Source: Actinoplanes flavus
Lineage (GTDB): Bacteria; Actinomycetota; Actinomycetes; Mycobacteriales; Micromonosporaceae
Reading direction: 5' to 3'
NCBI RefSeq assembly: GCF_017592555.1
Contig: NZ_JAGFNS010000002.1
Span: 1 to 64,000, forward strand
Length of the DNA stretch: 64,000 bases
In this document: positions 46,568-56,267 of the stretch, one piece after another
Numbering within the stretch: the stretch's first letter is position 1
Layout of the letters: the number at the start of each line of letters is the position of its first letter
Translations under genes and position numbers: made by a program
Notes under the pieces: generated by a model
Seen by the model: only the letters and a program-made list of their open reading frames with translations
Told to the model about the DNA's origin: nothing
Database searches by the model: none

Positions 46568-47802
46568 TTGTCGGGGCCGGTCAGGCCGGCCTCCAGCTCG
46601 CTCTCGGGCTGCGGGCCGAGGGGTACGAGGTCACCCTCATGTCGGCGCGCACGCCGGAGGAGATCCGGACCGGCTGGCCCACCTCCACCCAGGCGATGTT
46701 CGACCTGTCGCTGAACACCGAGCGGGCGTACGGGCTCAACCACTGGGAGGACCAGGCGCCGCCGATCCACGGCCTGCGCCCCCAGCTCTCCGTCGAGAAA
46801 GGCCGGTTGGCGCTGGCCTTCAACGCGCCGCTGGAACGCCCGGCCCAGTCCACCGACCAGCGGATCAAGATGGCCCACTGGCTGGAGGACGCCGAGGAGC
46901 GCGGCATCGAGGTGATCTACAACGCGGTCACCACCCAGGACCTCGACGCGATCACCCAGCTCGGAAGGTACGACCTGACGGTGGTCGCGGCGGGCAAGGG
47001 CGACCTGGTCGCGATGTTCGACCGGGACCCGGCCCGCTCGCCGTACACCGAGCCGCAGCGGGGTCTCGCCGTCGCGTACGTCCACGGTCTGGAACCGGAC
47101 CCGGAGTGGCCGGAGCCGCACGTCGGCTTCCACGCCCTGCCCGGCCTCGGCGAACTGTTCGTGATCCCCGCCCTGACCCACACCGGTCCGTGCGACATCC
47201 TCTTCTGGGAGGCGATCCCGGGCGGACCGCTGGACCGCTGGGCCGGTCACACCGGCCGGATGGTGCCCGAGGAACACCTGGAGATCACCCTCGACCTGAT
47301 CCGCGAGCACCTGCCGTGGGTCGCCGCGCGGGCCGCGAACGTGCGGCTCACCGACGACAAGGCCACCCTGCACGGCCGCTACACGCCGACCGTCCGGCAC
47401 CCAGTCGGCCACCTGCCCGGCGGCGGCCGGGTGCTCGGCCTCGCCGACGTGGTCATCGCCAACGACCCGATCACCGGCCAGGGCAGCAACACGGCGGCCA
47501 AGGCCGCGAACCACTACCTGCGGGCCGTCCTGGCCCGTGGCGACCAGCCGTTCGACGAGCAGTGGATGACCGACACGTTCGAGGCGTTCTGGACCGCGCA
47601 CGGCCAGGCGGTGACCGGCTGGACCAACGCCATGCTCCAGCCGCTCCCGCCGCACGTGCAGCAGCTGCTCGGCGCGTCCACACAGAACGAGGCGATCGCC
47701 CGCCGCTTCGCGGCCGGCTTCAACGACCCGAACGACCTGCTCAACTGGTTCGTCGACCCGGAGAAGGCCGCCGCCTACCTGGCCGAGGTCAACGGCGCCT
47801 GA
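46552..47802 (+). CDS. StyA-like FAD-dependent monooxygenase
   Basis: A 416-residue flavoprotein of the styrene/indole monooxygenase class. The N-terminal FAD motif is ILIVGAGQAGLQLALGLRAEGYEV. Family-specific stretches include MSARTPEEIRTGWPTSTQAMF, VVAAGKGDLVAMF and ANDPITGQGSNTAAKAANHYL. Such enzymes take reduced FAD from a separate reductase, and no reductase gene is adjacent. A good ribosome site, CAGGAGACAACAAC, precedes the ATG. Its overlap with cvnD places an oxygenase where some Streptomyces conservons carry a cytochrome P450. Substrate cannot be told. Confidence 0.88.
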   Translation: MRKILIVGAGQAGLQLALGLRAEGYEVTLMSARTPEEIRTGWPTSTQAMFDLSLNTERAYGLNHWEDQAPPIHGLRPQLSVEKGRLALAFNAPLERPAQSTDQRIKMAHWLEDAEERGIEVIYNAVTTQDLDAITQLGRYDLTVVAAGKGDLVAMFDRDPARSPYTEPQRGLAVAYVHGLEPDPEWPEPHVGFHALPGLGELFVIPALTHTGPCDILFWEAIPGGPLDRWAGHTGRMVPEEHLEITLDLIREHLPWVAARAANVRLTDDKATLHGRYTPTVRHPVGHLPGGGRVLGLADVVIANDPITGQGSNTAAKAANHYLRAVLARGDQPFDEQWMTDTFEAFWTAHGQAVTGWTNAMLQPLPPHVQQLLGASTQNEAIARRFAAGFNDPNDLLNWFVDPEKAAAYLAEVNGA

Positions 47803-47820
47803 AACCCGATCCCCGGTACG

Positions 47821-47853
47821 ACGGTGGGCCCGCCGCGCAGGCGGGCCCACCGT
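47821..47853 (+). terminator. Terminator after the conservon/monooxygenase operon
   Basis: A perfect 14-bp stem (47821-47834 / 47840-47853) with loop GCGCA starts 19 bp after the stop codon. It separates the operon from selC. Confidence 0.85.
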
Positions 47854-47905
47854 CGACCATGTCGAGTTCATGAAGAAGGTCGTGGTCTAGGATCCATCCA
47901 TGTAT

Positions 47906-48001
47906 GGAGGCGTTTGAGTTCCTGGTGGTCTCCCCCGCCTTCAAAGCGGGTGGGCCTGGCTCAGCCTGGCCGGCGGGTTCGATTCCTGTCCGCCTCCGCC
48001 A
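47906..48001 (+). tRNA. selC: tRNA-Sec (UCA anticodon)
   Basis: A 96-nt selenocysteine tRNA including an encoded CCA. Acceptor stem GGAGGCG/CGCCTCC with discriminator G, anticodon stem CCCGC/GCGGG and loop CTTCAAA give anticodon TCA (47941-47943). The long variable arm (GGCCTGG...) and unusual length are typical of tRNA-Sec. It lies 27 bp upstream of selD, in the same direction. Confidence 0.96.
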
Positions 48002-48028
48002 TAAGACGTCTACGGGGGGAAACGTCGG

Positions 48029-49038
48029 ATGGATCTGGTCGAGGACTCGTTGCGCCTGACCCAGTTCGCTCGCGGCGGCGGCTGTGCCTGCAAGATTCCG
48101 CCGGGTGAGCTGGAGTCCGCGCTCGCCGGGGTCTTCGACGGCGGCCCGGCGCCGTCGCCGTGGGAACTGCTCGTCGGCCTGGAGTCCGGCGACGACGCGG
48201 CGGCCGTCCGGCTCGACGGTGACACCGCGATCATCGCGACCACCGACTTCTTCACACCGGTGGTCGACGACCCGTACGACTGGGGCCGCATCGCCGCCGC
48301 GAACGCCCTGTCCGACGTGTACGCGATGGGCGGCGACCCGGTCCTCGCGGTGAACCTGCTGGCCTGGCCACGTGACCTGCTGCCGATGACGGTCGCCTCC
48401 GAGGTGCTGCGCGGCGGATACGCCATCGCCCGCGAGGCCGGCTGCCATCTGGCCGGCGGGCACAGTGTCGACGACGCCGAGCCGAAGTACGGGCTGGCGG
48501 TCACCGGGATCGGCGACGCCCGCCGTCTGTTGCGAAACGACGCGGGCCGGCCCGGTGTCCCGCTGAGCCTGACCAAGCCGTTGGGTGTCGGCGTGCTCAA
48601 CTCCCGCCACAAGGCGACCGGTGAGGTGTTCCCGCAGGCCGTCGCCGCGATGACCACCTTGAACCGGGCGGCGTCCAAGGCCGCCCTGGCGGCGGGCGTG
48701 GTCTGCGCAACCGACGTGACCGGCTTCGGTCTGCTCGGGCACCTGCACAAACTCGCCCGTGCGAGCGGGGTGACGGCGGTCGTCGACGCGGCCGCGGTGC
48801 CCTGTCTCGACGGTGCCCGCGAGGCGGCGCGCGACGGTTTCGTCAGCGGCGGGTCGCGCCGCAACCTCGACTGGGTGCGGCCCCACACCAGCTTCGGCCC
48901 GCACGTCACCGAACTGGAGCGGCTGCTGCTCGCCGACGCGCAGACCTCCGGCGGCCTGCTGGTCGCCGGCGAGATCCCGGGCGGCACGGTGATCGGTGAG
49001 CTGATCGCCTTCGACGGCGAGCACACGCTGGTGGTGCG

Positions 49039-49042
<4 letters not shown>
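48029..49042 (+). CDS. selD: Selenide, water dikinase
   Basis: A 337-residue enzyme that makes selenophosphate from selenide and ATP, the selenium donor for Sec-tRNA synthesis. The N-terminal catalytic pair is Cys19 and Lys22 in GGGCACKIPPGEL; the active position is cysteine, not selenocysteine. Later motifs are TTDFFTPVVDDPYDWGRIAAANALSDVYAMGG in outline, HSVDDAEPKYGLAVTG, and TDVTGFGLLGHLHKLA. Length and ends match the AIR-synthase-type family. selA starts inside its stop codon, and tRNA-Sec is just upstream. Confidence 0.96.
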
Positions 49043-50324
<1,282 letters not shown>

Positions 50325-50334
<10 letters not shown>

Positions 50335-52106
50335 TCGCGACCGCCGGGCACGTCGACCACGGCAAGTCGACGCTGGTGCGCGCCCTCACCGGGATGGAAC
50401 CCGACCGGTGGGCAGAGGAACGCCGCCGTGGCATGACCATCGACCTCGGCTTCGCGTGGACGAGCCTCGCCGACGACGAGATGACCGCGTTCGTCGACGT
50501 GCCGGGCCATCAGCGGTTCGTGACGAACATGCTCGCCGGGGTCGGCCCGGTCACCGCCGTGATGTTCGTCGTCGCCGCCGATGAGGGCTGGCGGCAGCAG
50601 TCGGCGGAGCACCTGGCAGCGTTGCACGCGCTCGACGTACGCCACGGGGTTCTCGCCGTCACCCGCAGCGACCTGGCCGATCCCGGCCCGGCGATCGCGC
50701 AGGCCCGCGAGCAGTTAGACGGCACCGGCCTGGCCGGGATTCCGGCGGTCGCGGTCTCCGCCGTGACCGGTCAGGGCCTGGCGACGCTGCGACACACTCT
50801 GCGGGACCTCACCCGCGCCCTTCCCACACCGGCGCCGGGACCGGCGCGTCTGTGGGTGGACCGGTCGTTCAGCGTACGGGGCAGCGGCACCGTGGTGACC
50901 GGGACGCTGACGTCCGGGACCGTGGCGGTCGGCGACGACCTGCTGCTCCACCCGTCCGGCCGTGCCGTGCGGGTCCGCGGCCTGCAAAGCCTGAAAACGG
51001 ACGTCGACCGGGCGGGCGCGGTCTCCCGGCTCGCGGTCAACCTGCGCGGGCTGAGCACCGACGACGTACGCCGGGGCCACGCCCTGGTCCAGCCGGGCGC
51101 CTTCGCCCCGGTCACGTCCATGGACGTGCGCCTGGTCCGGGCCGCCGACCGGCTGCCCGCCCAGCTGACCCTGCACCTGGGGTCGGCGGCGGTGGCCGTA
51201 CGCGTGCGGATGCTCGGCCCGTCCGCCGCCCGCCTCACCTTGGCGACGCCGTTGCCGCTGCACGTCGGCGAGCGGGGCCTGCTCCGTGATCCGGGCGCCC
51301 GGCACGTCGTCGCCGGGTTCGTCGTCCTCGACACCATGCCGCCGGGACTGCACGCCCGCGGCGACGCCCGGCGGCGGGCCACCGCTCTGGCCGGGATGCG
51401 TGATCGTCCGACGGCCGCCGAGGAGGTAGGCCGCCGCGGCGCGGTTCGGCGCGAGGCGCTGGTCACGGCCGGTGTCCTCACCCCGGACGACGCCGATCTG
51501 GACGGGGTGGTCGCCGCCGGCGGGTGGCTGGTCGACCCGGTCGTGTGGAAGCAATGGGCGGCCGCACTGCACCGGGTCGCCGACGAGTGGGCGGCGGCGA
51601 ACCCGTTGTCTCCCGGCATCGCCCCCGACGCCGCGGCTCGCCGGGCCGGGATCACCGATGCGCGGTTGGTCGGAGCCCTGGCCGCCGAGGCGGGGCTGGT
51701 GCTGGACGGCAGCGGAGTACACGGCCGGGACACCGGCATCCGCTTCCCGGAGCCGGTGCGCCGCGCGCTGGACGAGATCTGTGCCGGGTTGCATGACGCC
51801 CCGTTCGCCGCGCCCGGCGCCGAGGATCTCGCCCGGCTGGGCCTGTCCCGGCAGCACCTGGCCGCCGCCGTCACCGCGGGCGTTCTGATCCGGGTCACCG
51901 ACGGCGTCTATCTGCTGCCCAGCGCGCCCGCCGAGGCGCTGCGGCGGGTCGCCGCGCTACCGCAGCCGTTCACGGTCAGTCAGGCCCGCGCGGCATGGGA
52001 CACCAGCCGACGGGTGGCGGTGCCGCTGCTGGAGTACCTCGACCGGCAGGGCGCCACCCGCCGGCTCGACACCGCCCGCCGCATTCTGACGAAGGAATCT
52101 CGATGA
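50325..52106 (+). CDS. selB: Selenocysteine-specific elongation factor
   Basis: A 593-residue SelB from a GTG start that overlaps selA by 10 bp. The G domain shows GHVDHGKST (G1), DVPGHQRF (G3) and a VTRSD variant of the guanine-specificity motif. An EF-Tu-like domain II region (about 165-245) follows, then SelB domain III and C-terminal winged-helix repeats (about 355-593). The last repeats include LLPSAPAEALRRVAALPQPFTVSQARAAW in outline and normally bind the SECIS hairpin. Presence of the full C-terminal region implies that the organism reads UGA as Sec at SECIS-bearing mRNAs. Confidence 0.95.
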
Positions 52107-52516
52107 CCAGCACCCCGGCTCGCGGCGTTCAGGCGCTTCTCGATGAGGCCCGCATGGGCGTACGACGGTTGCTGCCGCACGAGGTGCTCGCGGCGGCCGA
52201 AGCGGGCGCGTTGCTGATCGACACCCGCACCGATGTCCAACGGCGGGAGCAGGGCGACCTTCCCGGCGCCCTGGTGATCGACCGCACCGTCCTGGAGTGG
52301 CGGCTCGACCCGGCGTCCCCGCACCGGATTCCCGAGGCCACCGGCTACGACGTTGCGGTGATCGTGGTCTGCCGGCACGGTTACAGCTCCAGCCTGGCGG
52401 CGGCGAGTCTGCGCGCGATGGGCCTGCACCGGGCCACCGACATGGTCGGCGGGGTGCAGGCGTGGCGGGAGGCCGGCCTTCCGATGTGGACCGGCGCCGC
52501 CGACGTGCGCCGCTGA
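52103..52516 (+). CDS. Rhodanese-domain protein in the sel operon
   Basis: A 137-residue single-domain rhodanese. The catalytic Cys90 lies in the loop VVCRHGYSSSLAA, and LLIDTRTDVQRREQGDLPGALVIDR is the typical N-terminal half in outline. Its ATG overlaps the selB stop (ATGA), so it is translationally coupled to the Sec machinery. Rhodaneses carry sulfur or selenium as persulfide or perselenide; placement here suggests selenium delivery to SelD, which is inference. It lacks the P-loop domain of the 2-selenouridine synthase SelU, so it is not that enzyme. Confidence 0.9.
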   Translation: MTSTPARGVQALLDEARMGVRRLLPHEVLAAAEAGALLIDTRTDVQRREQGDLPGALVIDRTVLEWRLDPASPHRIPEATGYDVAVIVVCRHGYSSSLAAASLRAMGLHRATDMVGGVQAWREAGLPMWTGAADVRR

Positions 52517-52541
52517 CACCGTCCGGGAGAGAGAAGGTCGG

Positions 52542-53078
52542 ATGCGTCAGCAGATCGCCACGGCGATAGCGGTGGGTGGCGCGCTGCTGCTGGTGGCCGC
52601 CGGCGTCGGGCATCTACGCCGGCGGGTGCATCTCGCGGCGGTACTGGCGGCGCAGCGCATGGTTCCGCGGTGGACGCACCGGCCGTTGGCCGCGGTGGTC
52701 GCCGTCGTCGAGATCGGCGCCGGTGCCGGCGCCGTCGCCGGGTGGCTGACGGCAACCTGGCCGTTGATGATCCCGGCGTCGGCGGTGTACGCGGCATTCG
52801 GTGTCTACACCACGGTGCTGCGCATCCGGCGACCCGGAACACCCTGTGGCTGCTTCGACGGCGACAGCGCCGTCTCCTGGAGCGTGGTGGTGCGGGCCTG
52901 GATGTTCTGTGGCGCCGTGATCGTGGCGGCGTCAGCGCCGGATGCGGACGCCGCCGTGACGGATCGGATGGTCGTCGGATGCGCGGCGATACTGGTCGCC
53001 CTGATCGGTTGGCTCGCGCCTCAGCTTGCCGGGGTGGGCAGGCCGGTCCGGACCGGAGGCGCCGGCCCGCGCCGGTGA
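52542..53078 (+). CDS. MauE/DoxX-like membrane protein
   Basis: A 178-residue membrane protein with four to five helices. It has the MauE-type layout: GVGHLRRRVHLAAVLAAQ after helix 1, VVEIGAGAGAVAGW in helix 2, and the redox-suspect loop GTPCGCFDGDSAVSW with its CxC pair. MauE proteins take part in methylamine dehydrogenase maturation and related disulfide chemistry. It starts 25 bp after the rhodanese gene with GGGAGAGAGAAGG upstream. Together with the MauD-like thioredoxins at 55.7 and 61.3 kb it points to an extracytoplasmic redox pathway in this island. Confidence 0.78.
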   Translation: MRQQIATAIAVGGALLLVAAGVGHLRRRVHLAAVLAAQRMVPRWTHRPLAAVVAVVEIGAGAGAVAGWLTATWPLMIPASAVYAAFGVYTTVLRIRRPGTPCGCFDGDSAVSWSVVVRAWMFCGAVIVAASAPDADAAVTDRMVVGCAAILVALIGWLAPQLAGVGRPVRTGGAGPRR

Positions 53079-53079
53079 T

Positions 53080-53775
53080 TCAGCGCCCCGGGGCCGTCGC
53101 GACGGCTACCACCTCGATGAGGGCGAGCCGAGCGGTGGCGTCGGCGCCGGTCGCTGCCAGGTACCAGCGTCGGCCCGCCGGGGTGTTCATCGTCAGATAG
53201 GTCGTCTGTGCGCTGTCGTCGACCGTCAGCAGCGCCTGTGCGCCGCCGAGGGCACCGAACCAGTCCTGAGGTGCGGGGTCCCCGGGCAGGCCCGGACGCT
53301 CCTGGGAGTCGACCACGACGGTGAGCCGGGTCTCGGCGTCCTGCTTGCCCGGCACCGAGAGCAAGGCCCGGTCGCCGGTGCTGGGCAGCACGACGGCCGG
53401 CGGCTGGGCGGCGGCTCCCGCCGTGTTCAGCAACTCGGCCTCGGCGGGAAGGCCGCGCACCACGGCCTCACCGATCTGCACGCTGTCCGCCCGGATCCGC
53501 AGTGGCACCGGTGCCGGCGTTGCCGGTGCGGATGAGATCGACAGTGCGGGGCCGGCCGGCTGGAGATCCGCGGGTCCCGGACCGGAGGCGTTGAGCATGC
53601 TGAATCCCGTGGTGGCACCCAGCGCTACCGCGCAGACGGCTGCCGCGGCGGTGCCGGCGGCCCGGCGTGACCGGCGCCGACGCGCTGTCATGGTGAGCCG
53701 GCCGGCGTCGACCGGCAGGTCGTAGGGGCCGTCGCGGAACTCGGCGGCCAGCAGTTCTTCCAGTTTCTCCGTCAT
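53080..53775 (-). CDS. Membrane-anchored protein paired with an ECF sigma factor
   Basis: A 231-residue protein: a short cytosolic part (1-42, MTEKLEELLAAEFRDGP then a basic TARRRRSRR), one membrane helix (about 43-62), and an extracellular domain. Its ATG overlaps the stop of the sigma gene by 4 bp. Such one-helix partners of SigE-type ECF factors are candidate anti-sigma or signal proteins. No ZAS zinc motif is visible, so it would be a non-zinc type. The same layout is repeated at 58898-59644. It converges tail-to-tail with the MauE-like gene, one base apart. Confidence 0.7.
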   Translation of the reverse strand: MTEKLEELLAAEFRDGPYDLPVDAGRLTMTARRRRSRRAAGTAAAAVCAVALGATTGFSMLNASGPGPADLQPAGPALSISSAPATPAPVPLRIRADSVQIGEAVVRGLPAEAELLNTAGAAAQPPAVVLPSTGDRALLSVPGKQDAETRLTVVVDSQERPGLPGDPAPQDWFGALGGAQALLTVDDSAQTTYLTMNTPAGRRWYLAATGADATARLALIEVVAVATAPGR

Positions 53776-54290
53776 GGCGTCTCCTGAAGGTCCGCTGCCC
53801 GGTCGAGCGACCGCAGCTCATCGATCCGAAGGTTGCGGCGCAGACTCTGCAGAGCGCGATGCCGCAGGGAACGGATGGTGGCGGGCCGGCGGTGCAGCAG
53901 ACTGGCGATCTCCTCGTCCTCGGCCTCATCGAGGAAACCGAGAACCAGAACCGTCCGTTGCAGGGGCGGCAGCGTGGCCAGCGCCCGGCGCAGCTCATCA
54001 CGATGTTCCACCCCGGCCAGGGCCCCGTCCGTGGCGGCCAGCGTTTCACTGACCGCCACGGACGGGCGCCGCCGGCGCCACCAGCTGACATTCGTCCGGG
54101 CCATGATGGTCTTGACGTAGCCGACCGGGTTGCCGTCCCGCCTGATTCGCGACCATGCGCCCATGGCTTTCACCAGGGAGTCCTGCAGCAGGTCCTCGGC
54201 TGCGTGCCGATCGCCGGCGAGCACGTAGGCGTAGCGAGCCAGACCGGGCAGCGCCTGCCGCACGAACTCGTCGAACGTCGTGTCCGTCAT
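53772..54290 (-). CDS. SigE-family ECF sigma factor (copy 1)
   Basis: A 172-residue ECF sigma factor. Region 2 has AYVLAGDRHAAEDLLQDSLVKAMGAWSRI in outline, and region 4 has LPPLQRTVLVLGFLDEAEDEEIASLLHRRPATIRS. It belongs to the actinobacterial SigE-like group, with typical GYVKTIMARTNVSWWRRRR between the domains. The ATG at 54290 has an excellent CGGAGGTGAC site. It lies 71 bp downstream of selenoprotein module A, on the same strand, so it may be cotranscribed with it or may control it. Confidence 0.9.
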   Translation of the reverse strand: MTDTTFDEFVRQALPGLARYAYVLAGDRHAAEDLLQDSLVKAMGAWSRIRRDGNPVGYVKTIMARTNVSWWRRRRPSVAVSETLAATDGALAGVEHRDELRRALATLPPLQRTVLVLGFLDEAEDEEIASLLHRRPATIRSLRHRALQSLRRNLRIDELRSLDRAADLQETP

Positions 54291-54360
54291 GTCACCTCCG
54301 TTTTCCTCCAACTAGTACGCCGGAGCCGGAGCACCTGTTGCAGGCGCCGGAGGAAAATTC

Positions 54361-55195
54361 TCAGATCACCGCGGCGAAGAACCCCCCGGCGAACGCCATG
54401 ACCAGAATGGCCTTGATCCACCGCTCGTAGAGGGAGAACTCCAGGTCCCACGAGTTGTCGTCGCTGAACCGCAGGTTGGACGTCGTCATGAGGGAACGGC
54501 CCAGCCCGAAGCCCAGGCCCGCGACCAGTGCGGCGCCCGGTGACGCGAGCAGCGCTACGGCCGGCAGCAAAACGTACGGCAAGCCACTGGTGACGTAGGT
54601 GCGCAGGCCGGTGCCCATCTCAAGGCCGAACTGCAACGGACCGAAGAACCGTCCATGACGGAACACCGTCACGGGCACCAGACGGGCATTCTGCGGCAGC
54701 CCGAACGACAGCAGCCCGAACTCCCGCACGGTGATGACGGCGAACCAGCACACCAGCAGCACGACCCACACGCCCGACGGTGCCGCCAGACGCAGAAGGG
54801 AGCCGACCACGAGGGCACCGAGCGCGGTGACCAGCGCACCGAGCACCTGCCCCAGACAGAAGGAGAATTGTGGATGACCTCGCCCGACCGGCGAGTTCAG
54901 CACGAAGGCCGAGTTGCGGCTTCAAGTGGAGCCGCTGACGGCGAAGCCGCCTGCCGCACCCGCGACCAGCCACCCGATGAGCGCGGCCACGGAAACGGCA
55001 CCGATGTGCAGCAGAACACCACCGGTCGCCGCGGCCCCCCCCAGGGGCCCCGGGGCCCCCCGGGGGGCCCCCCCCCCCCCGGGGGGTGCGACCGCCACCG
55101 TGGTCCCCACCACCCCCCCGGGGCCCCGGGCCACCGACCTGGCCCGCGGCGACAAGCGGGTGCCACAGCACGCGCCGTGGCGTAACGACCGTCAT
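54361..55195 (-). CDS. Candidate selenoprotein: polytopic membrane protein of module A (in-frame UGA; frame disturbed by G/C tract)
   Basis: The ATG at 55195 overlaps the six-cysteine gene stop (ATGA). The frame reaches a UGA at 54922-54924 and then continues open, with no further stop, to 54361. The last residues before UGA (GGFAVSGST) and the first after it (SRNSAFVLNSPVGRG) align with the module B protein (YSTSGSV, then SHNSAALLTSSVWRG). After the UGA come four or five helices and FGLPQNARL, LQFGLEMGTGLRTYV and GFGLGRSLM, all matched in module B. A GTG at 54903 could start a shorter protein but has no ribosome site. The distance ATG to UGA is 271 nt, one too many, and 76 nt longer than in module B; the excess maps to the G/C tract at 55035-55130. 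I read it as a Sec protein with a real or sequencing-derived frameshift. Confidence 0.65.
54879..54895 (-). promoter_or_regulatory. SECIS-like hairpin, module A
   Basis: CTCGCC-GGTCG-GGCGAG forms a perfect 6-bp stem with a GGUCG loop. The loop begins 33 nt after the UGA, inside the 16-37 nt range given for bacterial SECIS elements, and GGU in the loop matches the E. coli fdhF SECIS loop. Confidence 0.6.
55035..55130. repeat. G/C homopolymer tract, possible assembly artefact
   Basis: About 96 bp made almost only of runs of C and G (up to 14 C in a row), inside the N-terminal part of the module A membrane gene. It shifts the reading frame and has no counterpart in the module B paralogue. It may be true slippage or a sequencing/assembly error. 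Confidence 0.75.
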
Positions 55196-55767
55196 CAGGC
55201 CCGAGCGCGGCAGATCGTCAGGTACGTGCGCGTCGATCCGCCGCCGGACACGCGGGTGTTGCCGTCCGAGCAACGCCACACCTTGGTGCCGGTCTTCCAC
55301 TTCCACGCGTTCTTGGTGGTGCTCGAGCCGCACGCGGTGGAGATCGGCGTGTACGTGTAGAGGATCGGGGCGTCGCGCTCGGTGCCCTTCTTGTGCCACC
55401 CCGACGAGCAGTACATGCTGCCCATGAAGTCACCGCCGAAGCAGGCCGCCGGCTCGTTCACGTACGAGCCGCCGGTGTCCTTCTCCTCGCTGTAACCGCG
55501 GGGGTAGGCATCGCTGCAGTCGGTCCGGTCCCAGCCCTTGAGCCCGTTGGGGCCGTTCTCCGCCCGGGCCGCACGCTGACCCGCCAGCGGCGACCAGCTC
55601 AGCGCGGTGGCGCCCAGGGTCAGGCTGGAGAAGGCGACACCGCGCAGGACCGTACGGCGCCGGCTGGACGCCTTGCCCAGTCCGGCCAGAGCCAGGGTCG
55701 GCTCGGTGACAGCCGAGGTCTCGGCGTCGGGGATCTGTTCCATGTCAAGCGGCATTGGCCCGCCCAT
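55195..55767 (-). CDS. Secreted six-cysteine protein, module A (MauA-like?)
   Basis: Up to 190 residues; starts at 55755 and 55743 are also possible. An N-terminal twin-arginine-like region (SSRRRTVLRGVAFSS) and a hydrophobic stretch ending near GQRAARAE indicate export. The mature part has exactly six cysteines, in order TDC, AAC, MYC, TAC, WRCSDG and TIC, matching those of the module B paralogue, so three disulfides are likely. It is rich in Trp, Tyr and Gly. Export plus dense disulfides beside MauD- and MauE-like proteins recalls the methylamine dehydrogenase light chain MauA, but that has twelve cysteines and a tryptophan-derived cofactor, so any link is distant. Its stop overlaps the Sec membrane gene. 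Confidence 0.75.
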   Translation of the reverse strand: MGGPMPLDMEQIPDAETSAVTEPTLALAGLGKASSRRRTVLRGVAFSSLTLGATALSWSPLAGQRAARAENGPNGLKGWDRTDCSDAYPRGYSEEKDTGGSYVNEPAACFGGDFMGSMYCSSGWHKKGTERDAPILYTYTPISTACGSSTTKNAWKWKTGTKVWRCSDGNTRVSGGGSTRTYLTICRARA

Positions 55768-56263
55768 TCTTCTCGGATTGACTCAACAGGCCCCACGACT
55801 GGAGGACCGGAGTGACGTCACGTTCGTTGGCCGGCAGGTGCAGACGCCGTACCCGGCCCTGCCCGTCCACCTGCAGTAGGATCGGCGTGCTCAGATGAGC
55901 GATCGCCGACCACGCGCGGTCGTCCCGTACGACCGGGAGACCACCGGTGAGTCCGTTCCACTGCTCCTCGGGCTCGAAGGTCAGCAGGACCGCTGCCGCA
56001 CTGTCCGGTCCGGACATCACGGACCCGACCCGCTGAACCACGGCGATGCACAACGGGCAGCCACTGTCGACGGCCAGGACCAGGCCTCCCCGGCCACCGG
56101 CCACGCTGGCGGGCAGCTCGATGTCGACCCGCTCGCCGGTAGCCGCCGCGGCATCGATCTGAGCCCGCAGCATCCGGACCTCGCGCAGCACCGCGCCGAG
56201 GCCGAGGAACAGAATGATCATCGCGGCCCAGGTCAGAAGCAACAGGGCCCACAACGGACTCAC
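55745..56263 (-). CDS. MauD-like thioredoxin-fold protein, module A
   Basis: A 172-residue membrane-anchored thioredoxin-like protein from a GTG start 4 bp after the upstream stop. An N-terminal helix (SPLWALLLLTWAAMIILFLGL) is followed by a coiled linker, then a thioredoxin-like domain with a CPLC active site in AVDSGCPLCIAVVQRV and later VPV-like strands (GLPVVRDDRAWSAIAHLSTPILLQVD). Its layout matches MauD, which reduces or isomerises disulfides outside the membrane. The 3' end overlaps the six-cysteine gene. The module B paralogue has CGTC in the same place. Confidence 0.8.
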   Translation of the reverse strand: MSPLWALLLLTWAAMIILFLGLGAVLREVRMLRAQIDAAAATGERVDIELPASVAGGRGGLVLAVDSGCPLCIAVVQRVGSVMSGPDSAAAVLLTFEPEEQWNGLTGGLPVVRDDRAWSAIAHLSTPILLQVDGQGRVRRLHLPANERDVTPVLQSWGLLSQSEKNGRANAA

Positions 56264-56267
56264 CGAA

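Noticed and set aside
54361..54903. Treating the module A membrane protein as starting at GTG 54903
   Set aside because: No ribosome site precedes it; the homologous region in module B has no start codon at all, and homology continues upstream through the UGA.
55195..55767. Calling the six-cysteine protein a methylamine dehydrogenase light chain
   Set aside because: Only export and cysteine richness agree; it has six rather than twelve cysteines, and no heavy-chain gene is present.
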